From Mogibacterium sp. (GTDB lineage Bacteria > Bacillota > Clostridia > Peptostreptococcales > Anaerovoracaceae), in NCBI GenBank assembly GCA_017510725.1, contig JAFWMD010000049.1:146478-188589 (forward strand): 42,112 nt of DNA. The letters run 5' to 3'. The notes under the pieces were generated by a model, which saw only the letters and a program-made list of their open reading frames with translations, did not search any database and had not been told where the DNA came from. Below are positions 7,263-16,370 of the stretch, one piece after another (positions within the stretch are counted from its first letter, which is position 1; each line of letters opens with the position of its first letter). A program made the translations under genes and the position numbers.

Positions 7263-9365
7263 CTATTGTGCGTTTCTGGACATGAATTCCCGGAATTCCC
7301 TGCTGTACTGATTATACTGGTTGTTGATCTCATTATAATCTTCTCTGATCCACTTTCTGTATTCCGCAAACTTTGCAGCATTGCGTTCGTTTAGCAGACC
7401 TTCTTTCTCCGCACGGATGAGGTATTCTTCTGCATCGAGGTTGTCCGCAAACAGCGCTGTTTTCTTTAGCTCTGTGCGAGACTCACCGGCCTCACACTTA
7501 TGCCAATATGTTCTGGATTTTATATCGCTGTTCTTCTTTTTCAGGACACTCCAGACAGAAGATGCAATGCCCACATCATTATAAGCAACAATATACTCAT
7601 CTGCTCCGCTGCCCCTGACTTCTGCGCTGCCTGCTTTTTCAAGCTCACGCTTCTTTTCGCTGTAATCATGCTCCTCAAGGTAGCAGTGCGTAACTCCAGA
7701 TCCACCCGCAGGCTCATCTTCAGCATCGTCATCTTTATCCTCGGTGTGGATAATGTCGAAACCCTCATCGATTATCTCCTGCAAAATGAAAGCGTTCACT
7801 ATATTGCCGACATCCATTCTGAACAGGGCTTCTGATGTCACGTCTTTCTGCCAGCTGCCCAGCTGTTCCAGCTCCTTAACTGCAAAAGCCTTGAGTATTC
7901 TGAGCTCACTTCTCTCGCCATAAATCTGCATGTTGGAATCAACCAGTTTTATTATCTCTTCTGCGAGCGCTTTTCTCTCTTCTTCCCTGGCTGAGGACCT
8001 CATCCTTTTCAGCATCAGACGGCCCCTGGCTTCAGGAATGCTAAGATTGAGCACATTCTCATTCTGCTTTATGAGTTTCTCCTTAGACTCAAGCTCATCC
8101 GGATAAACGTAAATCGCGTACAGCAGCTCTCTCGAGAGCTCTATCTGCTTTTTCAGTTCGTCCACGCAGTCAATCCTGTTTTTATCGACTATGTTCAGTA
8201 TGTTGACAGCCTTTGCAAAGTCGCCCATAGATACAAGCGTTTTCAACGCCTTTGAGAGAATCTCGGCAGGCAGCGGTACCTCGAGAGAATACCATCTGTT
8301 TGATTTGCTGATCTGCCCCTTATAATAAGGTCTGAACAATTCAAACAGTTCCGGGAGTGATAACTCACCCGCTTTTTCACGATAGCTTTTTTCGACCGAC
8401 ATGCCTAGCGCAAGATTTTTTAGACGCTCTCTTAAAACAATAGCATCCTTGAATCTCACCTGCTCTTCAAGCTTCAGCTTTTTTCTTTTACGCTGTACAT
8501 CAAGAATTGTATCAAGATCGAAGCTGTCGCCTATCGCCGCCATATATTCGTTGAAAGGCCTGTTTATATCTGCTGCCCAGGTGTGATGAGGTTTAGATAT
8601 ATTACCAGGTATCTGATACCACGACTCGTCATAGCTTTCCAGATTGTAATAAAGGCCATTCGCTGCAGCAAGCACCTTGTGCCCTTCAAATTTGATTTCT
8701 TTTATATTGTTTATCTCGGCCGCAGAGAAGAAATGTGAGTTTCCCAGCATACCCGAAAAGAACACATACTGCTCCGGTTTTTTGAATCTCCTCGTGTATT
8801 TATACTTAAGCTCCGGAAGTCTCTTCCTGACATACGCGTCCCTGCCCAGCCTTTCAAAAAGTCTTTTTTCTTTCTCATAATATGGGAAGAATTCTTCAGG
8901 CCTTCTGTATATCATTGATACATTATCAGCGAGCACTTCGTTGAATGCCAATATCTCGAGCTGATGTTTTTTTGCCTTCCTCTCGTTATGATGAGTCGGA
9001 ACACAGAAGAATACATCTATCTTTACCCCCGGGTCACTGCCACCAAAAATAGTATGTCTCTGCAACGCTGTCGTCGTTAAATCCACATATCTTCCATAAC
9101 AAAACGGATATTCAGTTGACAGCTCAAGCGCGTTAATACTCCGGCCTTCAGGCAGACCTTTGCGGGCAAGTTCAATAAACTTATCGTAATTTTCGAGCGA
9201 CATCATGATGTCAATGTCGTCATCCCAAGGTATCATGCCGTGATGTCTGTCCACGCCAAGCTGTGAACCAGCATAAAGCATATAGGATATATTGTTTTCC
9301 CTGAGCAACCCATCGAGTTCTACTAACAGCTCAGTCATTTTGTGTTGTAAATCACTGAATAGCAT
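7263..9365 (-). CDS. LicD-family phosphotransferase with long helical C-terminal extension
   Basis: A 700-residue protein. Residues 1 to about 250 match the LicD/fukutin nucleotidyltransferase-fold family: YAGSQLGVDRHHG near 31-43 and the metal-binding WDDDIDI at 47-53. LicD enzymes move phosphocholine, or in related members another phospho-alcohol or phospho-sugar, from a CDP carrier onto cell-surface glycans. The family is usually about 270 residues. The remaining 450 residues here are mostly helical and TPR-like (about 330-530), then an acidic linker (EDKDDDAEDE), then a final unrecognised domain of about 110 residues containing EYIVAYNDVG. No membrane segments are visible. The ATG at 9365 has only a weak ribosome site and lies 15 bases after the previous stop. 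A cytidylyltransferase at the end of the operon could supply its donor. The family call is firm; donor and acceptor are inferred. Confidence 0.85.
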   Translation of the reverse strand: MLFSDLQHKMTELLVELDGLLRENNISYMLYAGSQLGVDRHHGMIPWDDDIDIMMSLENYDKFIELARKGLPEGRSINALELSTEYPFCYGRYVDLTTTALQRHTIFGGSDPGVKIDVFFCVPTHHNERKAKKHQLEILAFNEVLADNVSMIYRRPEEFFPYYEKEKRLFERLGRDAYVRKRLPELKYKYTRRFKKPEQYVFFSGMLGNSHFFSAAEINNIKEIKFEGHKVLAAANGLYYNLESYDESWYQIPGNISKPHHTWAADINRPFNEYMAAIGDSFDLDTILDVQRKRKKLKLEEQVRFKDAIVLRERLKNLALGMSVEKSYREKAGELSLPELFELFRPYYKGQISKSNRWYSLEVPLPAEILSKALKTLVSMGDFAKAVNILNIVDKNRIDCVDELKKQIELSRELLYAIYVYPDELESKEKLIKQNENVLNLSIPEARGRLMLKRMRSSAREEERKALAEEIIKLVDSNMQIYGERSELRILKAFAVKELEQLGSWQKDVTSEALFRMDVGNIVNAFILQEIIDEGFDIIHTEDKDDDAEDEPAGGSGVTHCYLEEHDYSEKKRELEKAGSAEVRGSGADEYIVAYNDVGIASSVWSVLKKKNSDIKSRTYWHKCEAGESRTELKKTALFADNLDAEEYLIRAEKEGLLNERNAAKFAEYRKWIREDYNEINNQYNQYSREFREFMSRNAQ

Positions 9366-9380
9366 TTTAAATTCTCTTTA

Positions 9381-10802
9381 TTAATCTTTGCGCATATGAC
9401 GCGGTGCAGCAAATTCTTCCGCATTCCTTCCAAATACAGTTATAAGCGCCATATAGAAAAAGAACGGCGCGTGTCTCTCAAATGGCAAGGTTGCAATGTC
9501 GAACATCGACTCAACCGCATAACAAATCATAAATATTATCGCAAATAAGTAGTATGGCTCCCTGTATCTCTTTCCGAACAAAAATATTACGCAGATGATG
9601 CCTGCATACAACTCGAGCAGAATATGAATACATGCGACCAGGATTCCGCATCTATATCCCAGCTCCAGAAAATTGTTGTGAGCATGAACGATAACACTTC
9701 CGGTGATTTCATGGATCTTTTTTCTGTCGAAGGAATTGCCCCACATATTCAGATGAGCTGCATAACTTTTCCAGATGGTGATCCTTCCTGCAGTATACGC
9801 ATTTGCATCCATGCCCGTTGTATCAAATCTGTCTGCAACGGATACTGTATCATCTGCAGGTTTCTGACTATTGTCCTGCGCTTCAGCCACAGCACTGCCG
9901 GAAGATGTAGCAGCTGATTCCTCAATCGGTCTGTTATTGATACTTAGCATTAATGAGCCGGCAGCAATCGAAACAATCATAGAGATTACAACAATTGCTA
10001 TCTTTGACACAGTCCCGAACCTTCCGCGTTCTTCCATTGTATCAATACGCGTTTTTATGCCAAATATGATAAACGAAAATATACCGCCTGCACCCACCAG
10101 TATCGAAAGCCTTGAGACTCCCAGAAGAATGATTTCCCAACCGATGGAAAATGATACCGCACTAAAAATGAACCATGGTACGCTTTTTTTATTGACGGTG
10201 AACATGTACAGAGATGCACATACCATTACCATTCCTATCATACTGAACATGTTCGCATTGCGAAGGAATCCGTCTACCCTGCCAAACAGGGAATGCAGTT
10301 CTCTATTAGCCGCCAGTCTCATACAATAAATAAAAAACAACAGGCCTACAAAACATGTCGCAAATGATAACCTCTTATATAAGGTGTCATAATCTCCCCT
10401 GTTATTCCACACATAATACAGGCATGGAAACCCAACCATCATCATGAGCCCAAACGCCCTGTACCCTTTGCCGACCGGGTGCAGAAAACTGATTGCTACT
10501 ATACCTAATCCTGCGATAAAGAAAAGGTAAAACAGAATTGGATCCCATCTGACTTTCTTCAACGGAGCTTTGATGCTGCAGATCACTAAAATGACAAGCA
10601 CAAAACCACAAATCAAACTGTTCCTGGTGTGATCCATATAAAATCCACACCTGTTGTCAGCATCATAATATGCTACAAAAAATCCTGTCAGAAAAATGCA
10701 GCACAAAGTTATGACTGCATTTCGAACCCTTTCATCCAGTTTCTCTGTAACCTTAAATATTTGATTTAACACCAGGGAATACAACCCCTGTAATTGATAC
10801 AT
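9381..10802 (-). CDS. O-antigen ligase/polymerase family membrane protein
   Basis: A 473-residue polytopic membrane protein with roughly ten to twelve hydrophobic segments. One large extracytoplasmic loop (about residues 300-380) is rich in Ser, Ala and Asp and ends in VIVHAHNNFLELGYRCGI. The H-x-H-N-x-F/L-E pattern followed by a G-I membrane segment is the hallmark of the O-antigen ligase/Wzy family (Wzy_C). Such proteins use undecaprenyl-diphosphate-linked glycans, either polymerising repeat units or transferring the chain to an acceptor. A second member lies at 21406-22638, so one may be the polymerase and the other a ligase or side-chain enzyme. It starts with ATG at 10802, 13 bases after AGAAGG, and lies 27 bases downstream of rfbA. 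Confidence 0.85.
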   Translation of the reverse strand: MYQLQGLYSLVLNQIFKVTEKLDERVRNAVITLCCIFLTGFFVAYYDADNRCGFYMDHTRNSLICGFVLVILVICSIKAPLKKVRWDPILFYLFFIAGLGIVAISFLHPVGKGYRAFGLMMMVGFPCLYYVWNNRGDYDTLYKRLSFATCFVGLLFFIYCMRLAANRELHSLFGRVDGFLRNANMFSMIGMVMVCASLYMFTVNKKSVPWFIFSAVSFSIGWEIILLGVSRLSILVGAGGIFSFIIFGIKTRIDTMEERGRFGTVSKIAIVVISMIVSIAAGSLMLSINNRPIEESAATSSGSAVAEAQDNSQKPADDTVSVADRFDTTGMDANAYTAGRITIWKSYAAHLNMWGNSFDRKKIHEITGSVIVHAHNNFLELGYRCGILVACIHILLELYAGIICVIFLFGKRYREPYYLFAIIFMICYAVESMFDIATLPFERHAPFFFYMALITVFGRNAEEFAAPRHMRKD

Positions 10803-10829
10803 ATTTTTTATATTCCTTCTGAATAGTAT

Positions 10830-11717
10830 TTAATACCTCAGCTTACCATCTGCCACAGCCTTAAGATGCAGGCCGTATGGACTTTTGCCATATGCCTTTG
10901 CAGATTCGAGCAGGTGATCTTTATCGATCCATCCCTGTGCATATGCTATCTCCTCAGGAGCACTGATCTTGATACCTTGTCTCTTTTCTACCATCTGAAC
11001 GAACTCGGCTGCTTCAAGCAGGCTATCCATCGTACCGGTATCGAGCCATGCAAATCCTCTCCCCAGCAGCTTGACATCAAGCAGCCCATCATGCAGGTAC
11101 ATCTCGTTCAGAGTTGTTATCTCAAGTTCCCCTCTTGCTGAAGGTTTCACATTGTTGGCACGTTTACTTACATCCTTAGGATAGAAGTACAGTCCGGTTA
11201 CTGCGTAATTGCTCTTTGGATGTGCCGGCTTCTCTTCAATGCTGGTGGCATGCCATTCATCGTCAAAAGCTACTACACCAAAACGTTCAGGATCCGGTAC
11301 GTAGTATCCGAATACGGTAGCCCTGCTGTTCTCTTCTGCATTGGCAACTGCATCCTTGAGCAGCTTGCTGAAACCCCTGCCGTAAAAAATGTTATCTCCG
11401 AGCACCATTGCTCCCGGCTCACCGTTCAGGAACTCTTCACCAAGTATAAATGCCTGTGCCAGACCATCCGGTGACGGCTGCACTTTATATGAGAAAGATA
11501 CTCCAAACTGCGATCCGTCACCCATTAAAGCTTCGAACCTCGGTGTGTCTTCAGGCGTAGAAATGATCAGTATATCTTTTATTCCAGCCAGCATCAGTGT
11601 GCTAAGCGGATAATAGATCATAGGCTTGTCATATATCGGCAGAAGCTGCTTGGATGTAACCTTTGTAAGCGGGTATAGTCTTGTGCCGGCTCCTCCAGCT
11701 AAAATGATTCCTTTCAT
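10830..11717 (-). CDS. rfbA: Glucose-1-phosphate thymidylyltransferase (RmlA)
   Basis: A 295-residue enzyme of full family length that makes dTDP-glucose from glucose-1-phosphate and dTTP, the first step to dTDP-L-rhamnose. The nucleotide-binding signature [11 protein letters not shown] is at residues 8-18, with [18 protein letters not shown] following. Further family motifs are VLGDNIFYG and [15 protein letters not shown] near the C-terminus. The ATG at 11717 has a GAGG ribosome site about 10 bases upstream, and the gene follows rfbC after a 65-base gap. With rfbC and rfbD it gives three of the four rhamnose genes; rfbB is not in the window. Confidence 0.97.
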   Translation of the reverse strand: MKGIILAGGAGTRLYPLTKVTSKQLLPIYDKPMIYYPLSTLMLAGIKDILIISTPEDTPRFEALMGDGSQFGVSFSYKVQPSPDGLAQAFILGEEFLNGEPGAMVLGDNIFYGRGFSKLLKDAVANAEENSRATVFGYYVPDPERFGVVAFDDEWHATSIEEKPAHPKSNYAVTGLYFYPKDVSKRANNVKPSARGELEITTLNEMYLHDGLLDVKLLGRGFAWLDTGTMDSLLEAAEFVQMVEKRQGIKISAPEEIAYAQGWIDKDHLLESAKAYGKSPYGLHLKAVADGKLRY

Positions 11718-11782
11718 GTTTATGAACCTCTTTCCTGTGTCTCTAAAGCAGTATCAACTTTGAATCTTTCCTAATGCATATT

Positions 11783-12394
11783 TTACCTGAATACAAAAGT
11801 GTCCTTCAGCGGCAGCCATTTCTGGTCTTTGTCGCTTAAGACGAGCGGCGAGCCATCTTTAAGTCTGTAGCCGTCAGCAACTGCATTTCCTGCATATTCA
11901 CCTATTACTTCCGGCCATTCGATGCCTATCTCCGGATCGTTCCACGCGAGACCGCCCTCATCATTCGGATGATAAAAATCATCACACTTGTAGCAGAACT
12001 CTGCTATATCTGACAGTACCAGGAATCCGTGTGCGAATCCCCTTGGAATCAGATACTGTCTCCTGTTGTCTTCGGTAAGAATCACTCCGTAATACTTACC
12101 AAAGGTCGGTGATCCGGCCCGCAGGTCAACTGCCACATCATATACGGTTCCTTTTATGACCCTGACAAGCTTGGTCTGCGGGAATTTTTTCTGGAAGTGC
12201 AGCCCTCGAAGAACTCCTTTTGTGCTCATACTCTGGTTGTCCTGCACGAACGAGAAATAAAGTCCTGCCTCATACATGTCCTTCTGGCTGAAAGTTTCCA
12301 TGAAATACCCTCTTGAATCACCATGTACAGTTGATTCGATCAGGCAAAGTCCCTCTATCCCCCCAAGATTGTACGTTACGCTTATCTGGCCCAT
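11783..12394 (-). CDS. rfbC: dTDP-4-dehydrorhamnose 3,5-epimerase (RmlC)
   Basis: A 203-residue cupin enzyme that epimerises dTDP-4-keto-6-deoxyglucose at C3 and C5. Recognisable family segments are ESTVHGDSRGYFMETF, FVQDNQSMSTKGVLRGLHFQ with the catalytic histidine, VYDVAVDLRAGSPTFGKY, and IPRGFAHGFLVLSD with the second conserved histidine. An AGGAGG ribosome site precedes the ATG, whose first base is the last base of the rfbD stop (TAATG arrangement), so the two are translationally coupled. Length is somewhat over the usual 180-190 residues, with the surplus at the C-terminus. Confidence 0.97.
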   Translation of the reverse strand: MGQISVTYNLGGIEGLCLIESTVHGDSRGYFMETFSQKDMYEAGLYFSFVQDNQSMSTKGVLRGLHFQKKFPQTKLVRVIKGTVYDVAVDLRAGSPTFGKYYGVILTEDNRRQYLIPRGFAHGFLVLSDIAEFCYKCDDFYHPNDEGGLAWNDPEIGIEWPEVIGEYAGNAVADGYRLKDGSPLVLSDKDQKWLPLKDTFVFR

Positions 12395-13308
12395 TATAGA
12401 TCTGCCTCCTTTAGATATCTTGCTACTGCATCCTTCCAGTCCGGAAGCGATGTAAATCCGGCTTCCTTGAGTTTGCTCTTGTCGAGCCGTGAGTTGAATG
12501 GCCTGGCTGCTACACTCAGTCCATATTCCTCGGTTGTAACAGGAATTACCTTTGTGTCCATTCCTGCCTGTTTATATATCTCCTTGGTAAAATCATACCA
12601 GCTTATATATCCGCCTTCATTGGTTGCGTGATAATATCCATATTTATCAGTTTCTGCCATGTCAACAAGAAGTCTTGCGAGATCATAGCAGTATGTAGGT
12701 GTACCAATCTGATCATTGACTACACGCACCGTGTCATGTGTCTTTCCCACATTAACCATTGTTTTTATAAAGTTCTTACCATTCAGGCCGAACACCCATG
12801 CGATACGCACAATGAAGTACTTATCTACAGTCTCTGAGATAGCCAGCTCACCCTCGAGCTTGGTCTGCCCATAGTAATTAAGAGGCGCGTAATTTTTATC
12901 ATCAGGCTGCCATGGCCTTTCGCCCTGCCCGTCAAACACATAGTCAGTTGAAAGATAAATGATCTTTGCATCCACAGCCTTTGCGGCATCTGCCATGTTC
13001 TGTGTTCCTTCAACATTTATCTTATGCACGAGAGGCTGTTTTACGGGATCTTCCGCGCCGTCTACATTAGTCCATGCAGCACAGTGCACTATAACATCAG
13101 GGGCCGACTCTTCTACAGCTGCCAGTACTGCGTCCTTATCAGTTATATCCAGTCCTATATAAGGCATAGCGGTCACTGCACTTCCATCCTGAATACCCGA
13201 GTATACCGGATGTATATCCGAGCCTATGCCCTCATAACCTCTGCGTGACAACTCATTCATAACATCATGACCCAGCTGGCCACCAACGCCGGTTACAAAT
13301 ACCTTCAT
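12394..13308 (-). CDS. rfbD: dTDP-4-dehydrorhamnose reductase (RmlD)
   Basis: A 304-residue extended SDR that performs the last step of dTDP-L-rhamnose synthesis with NAD(P)H. The dinucleotide-binding loop TGVGGQLGHDV is at the N-terminus. The STDYVFDG segment and the catalytic YYGQTKLEGE (YxxxK) follow in the expected order, and the end has the family's RPFNSRLDKSKL motif. The ATG at 13308 follows a GGGGG-containing ribosome site. It is the first of the rfbD-rfbC-rfbA run and overlaps rfbC by one base. Confidence 0.97.
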   Translation of the reverse strand: MKVFVTGVGGQLGHDVMNELSRRGYEGIGSDIHPVYSGIQDGSAVTAMPYIGLDITDKDAVLAAVEESAPDVIVHCAAWTNVDGAEDPVKQPLVHKINVEGTQNMADAAKAVDAKIIYLSTDYVFDGQGERPWQPDDKNYAPLNYYGQTKLEGELAISETVDKYFIVRIAWVFGLNGKNFIKTMVNVGKTHDTVRVVNDQIGTPTYCYDLARLLVDMAETDKYGYYHATNEGGYISWYDFTKEIYKQAGMDTKVIPVTTEEYGLSVAARPFNSRLDKSKLKEAGFTSLPDWKDAVARYLKEADL

Positions 13309-13336
13309 TTACAGACCCCCAAAATTATATATATAT

Positions 13337-14407
13337 TTAAAAAACAAATTTTCTCTGTATATAGTAACTTGCAATAAACAACAGCGAATCTATCACGATT
13401 TTTATCACTACTTCAGGCAGCATTTTGAATATCCATATGCCAAACGTCACAAGTGCAGCACTTAATGTCATCTGACAAATCGCCAACGCTATATACCTGA
13501 TTGCCGACGAGCCTACCTTCTGCTTACTCTGAAAAACCAGCTTATAATTAAGTGTAAAATTGTAAGTTGCAGAAATCACTCTCGCAATCACGGTAGATGC
13601 AAATGCATATGACATCGGGTATGCCGGCTTAAGGAAATGACAAAAAACCGAAAATAATACTAAATCAATAACGCATGATGAAAGTGATGAAAAAGTGTAT
13701 TTTATAAAACTCGCAAACAGAATTTTGTAAATACGGAATGAGTCTTTCCATGGATCGAAATGAGTACTGTGGTTTTCCTTTGAATCATATATTGTATTTA
13801 TAGGAACCTCAACAATCTCGACCTTGTCCTTTGTTCTGAGCAGCATTTCTGTTTCGAACTCAAACCTGTCACTCTTTATGGAAAGAAGTTCGGAAAAGAA
13901 TGATGCCGGAATCCCTCTCAAGCCGGTCTGAGTATCGCTTACTTTCACCCCGCAAAGATACTTCATAACAGCAAGTGTAATCGTATTTCCCGCATAGCTT
14001 TTCCACGGGATCCCATCAATATTAAAGTCTCTTACGCCCAGTATCAATGCGTCCTGCGATTCTGAAAGGGCTTCCATTACAGCTCTGATACTGTCAACGT
14101 CATGCTGCCCGTCTGAGTCTGCTGTGATAATTCCCTTCACATCAGTTTCGTTCTCAATAATATATTTAATGGCTGTTTTTATGGCCGCGCCTTTTCCTCT
14201 GTTGATATCGTGCCGTAGCAGAACTCCGTTCAGAAAGTGGAGTTTTGACTCTGCCTCAGCAAAGATATTATCATAGGCTTCGCTGCTTCCATCATTAACC
14301 ACTATTACATTCTTCAGAGATGCCGCACAAAAGGAATCCAGCAGCTCCAGAAGTCTCGTGTCTGGCTCATAAGAGGGAATAACAATTATAATATGTTCAT
14401 TTTTCAT
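13337..14407 (-). CDS. GtrB-like glycosyltransferase fused to GtrA-like flippase
   Basis: A 356-residue fusion. Residues 1 to about 225 are a family-2 glycosyltransferase of the dolichol-phosphate-mannose/GtrB type: IIIVIPSYEPD, VVNDGSSE, and TADSDGQHDVD with the metal-binding DxD. Residues about 230-356 are a GtrA domain with four membrane helices. GtrB proteins load a sugar onto undecaprenyl phosphate and GtrA proteins are thought to help flip it; here both are one chain. I chose the ATG at 14405-14407, which starts one base after the TAG of the upstream gene and puts the enzyme fold at residue 3. A more upstream ATG at 14434 would overlap that gene by 26 bases and add nine non-conserved residues. 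The adjacent multi-pass protein (14409-16340) is a candidate partner that transfers the flipped sugar to the polymer. Confidence 0.9.
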   Translation of the reverse strand: MKNEHIIIVIPSYEPDTRLLELLDSFCAASLKNVIVVNDGSSEAYDNIFAEAESKLHFLNGVLLRHDINRGKGAAIKTAIKYIIENETDVKGIITADSDGQHDVDSIRAVMEALSESQDALILGVRDFNIDGIPWKSYAGNTITLAVMKYLCGVKVSDTQTGLRGIPASFFSELLSIKSDRFEFETEMLLRTKDKVEIVEVPINTIYDSKENHSTHFDPWKDSFRIYKILFASFIKYTFSSLSSCVIDLVLFSVFCHFLKPAYPMSYAFASTVIARVISATYNFTLNYKLVFQSKQKVGSSAIRYIALAICQMTLSAALVTFGIWIFKMLPEVVIKIVIDSLLFIASYYIQRKFVF

Positions 14408-14408
14408 T

Positions 14409-16340
14409 CTATAATCCCAGGAGAATAAATCCATCCTGCTCCGAAAGCTGACTGTAGCCTGCTTTTACTAGCTGCCCAATATGTTTTTTGTTCTTTTTGT
14501 TTATTATAATATAGTCAATGGTTTCTGTTAAAATCGCTTCTCTGACATCTTCCATTTCATAATCATCTGTCTGTACATACCGGAACAGTTCTAAATACCT
14601 GTTTCCGCGCTCCTCTTCGCCCCGGTATATCAATAAATCTTTTACATATTGCTCTCTTGAAGCGATAAGTCGTACTCCGGTAAATTCCTGTGTAAGTGTA
14701 GAGGAAATACTGCCATCAGCCAATACGGTTGGTCTGTCAGTATCGTCATTTATTTGTGCTCCAAAAGAAAGTGTCGCTTCCGGCAATTTTTCCACATTAG
14801 TTGCTTTAACAAACCTGATTCCATTAAAATCCGCGCTGAACATCCACTTTCCTGTGAAAGATATCACCAGAATACTGAGGATTAATAAAAGACTTTTGTA
14901 TCGCTCAGCTGTTATCCTGCTTGCAATTACAACTACAGCATATGAAATCCCAACCACTGTCGGAACCAGCCAGTAAACTCTCCAGTAGGCAGGTGCCTTT
15001 GTAACAAATCTGGCAATATATGTTCCGCTGATTGGATTCCATACGAAAACCAGCAGCAAAAGGCTGTTAACAATAAAGTAGTATACCGCCTTTCTTTCTC
15101 TCTCTTTAAGTATTAACACGAGAGCTGCAGCAAACAGGATGTTCCATAATGCCTGGCCATGAAAGAAGGTCTTCATGGTCTCAACTATAAACTCCGGATC
15201 CGCATTGCTTGCTGCCTCTATTTGTCCTGAATAGTCCCGTGTTCTGTACCATATCTGAAAAGTAAATATGGCAGCAAACCCCAGTGCAGGCAATAATTGC
15301 GGCAAATAATTGCGCCTTTTTATCGCCATCAGGGATATGATGAGGAACATTGTCTGAAACCCCACAGTATATAATCCTGTAGGATTCAGACCTACTGCTG
15401 CAGCAATACACAGCAGTGCTTTGATCCATATTTTTTTATCCGCTTCTTCTTTTCCGGCTGAATCAACCATGAAACCGGACAAAACAGGGAGTATTATCAG
15501 AAGGCTTGCAGCCTTCCCTTGCCATATGCGCCCAAGCAGAAAAGCACCTTCAGAGTATCCTGAGCTCCCACTGAACAGATGGAATACCGAAACAAGCGAT
15601 AAAAACAGAAACGCCTTGTCTGAATCTCTGTCAAAAAAAGCCATTCCCAGCCTGTAAAAGGCAGATGCTGATAACAATATCAGAACCGGCAAAATTGCTG
15701 TATGGCATAATGCAGGCGCAGAAATGCCAAATACTTTTCCCAATACTGCCAGAAATGATTCCCATATCTGAAAATCATACATCGGAACCGTTCCAAGCGA
15801 TGGGTCTCCCAGACTGCTGTCATATGGATTAAGGTGCTCACTCGCCATGAAGAGATTGACATTGCTTACATAAAATGAGTCATCTGCATCAGCGTGATAC
15901 AAAATCCAGGTGAAAGCGATCTGGACAATTATTAACATTAACGCAAAAGCTGCATGTCTGTTGAAGTGTTTTTTTTGTTTTTCTATCGATAATTGAATCT
16001 GATCTCCCGAATACCTGAGCAAAAACAGCGCAGCAAGGAATATCAGAATAATCAACAGTATCGTTAAGATGAAAAACCCTGCGAATCGCATTCTGTATGC
16101 AACCATATACCAGCTGCATAATTCAAGAATAGCAATAAGGCCCATAAACCCTACTGCCGGTCTTTCACAGGCTGAGTAGCGTTCTCCAAGTAGTTTCTCA
16201 ACAACTATCGAGCAGGATGTACATACTATAATACCGCACGCTGTCAAAGCAACAGTCGATAAAAGGAATGAAAAAGATAGTCCGCTTATTATTGACAAAA
16301 AAACCTCCGTTGGTACTTTGCTTAACGTATGGGAAACCAT
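14409..16340 (-). CDS. Polytopic membrane protein, putative GT-C-type glycosyltransferase
   Basis: A 643-residue integral membrane protein with about a dozen hydrophobic segments spread along its first 500 residues and a soluble C-terminal domain of about 130 residues. The first large extracytoplasmic loop carries the acidic motif YHADADDSFYVSN at residues 148-160. Acidic D-x-D-type motifs in that loop are characteristic of GT-C enzymes, which use polyprenyl-phosphate sugars on the outer face. I do not recognise it as a characterised enzyme; it resembles uncharacterised Clostridia membrane proteins, possibly the DUF6077 group from memory. Lying directly upstream of the GtrB-GtrA fusion (one base between stop and next start) fits a GtrC-like role. 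The ATG at 16340 lacks a strong ribosome site. Confidence 0.7.
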   Translation of the reverse strand: MVSHTLSKVPTEVFLSIISGLSFSFLLSTVALTACGIIVCTSCSIVVEKLLGERYSACERPAVGFMGLIAILELCSWYMVAYRMRFAGFFILTILLIILIFLAALFLLRYSGDQIQLSIEKQKKHFNRHAAFALMLIIVQIAFTWILYHADADDSFYVSNVNLFMASEHLNPYDSSLGDPSLGTVPMYDFQIWESFLAVLGKVFGISAPALCHTAILPVLILLSASAFYRLGMAFFDRDSDKAFLFLSLVSVFHLFSGSSGYSEGAFLLGRIWQGKAASLLIILPVLSGFMVDSAGKEEADKKIWIKALLCIAAAVGLNPTGLYTVGFQTMFLIISLMAIKRRNYLPQLLPALGFAAIFTFQIWYRTRDYSGQIEAASNADPEFIVETMKTFFHGQALWNILFAAALVLILKERERKAVYYFIVNSLLLLVFVWNPISGTYIARFVTKAPAYWRVYWLVPTVVGISYAVVVIASRITAERYKSLLLILSILVISFTGKWMFSADFNGIRFVKATNVEKLPEATLSFGAQINDDTDRPTVLADGSISSTLTQEFTGVRLIASREQYVKDLLIYRGEEERGNRYLELFRYVQTDDYEMEDVREAILTETIDYIIINKKNKKHIGQLVKAGYSQLSEQDGFILLGL

Positions 16341-16370
16341 CTGCCGATATATGTGTCAATCCTTACTGTG

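Noticed and set aside
14405-14434. Start of the GtrB-GtrA gene at ATG 14434.
   Set aside because: It overlaps the upstream gene by 26 bases and adds nine residues before the conserved GT2 fold; the ATG at 14407 abuts the preceding stop.
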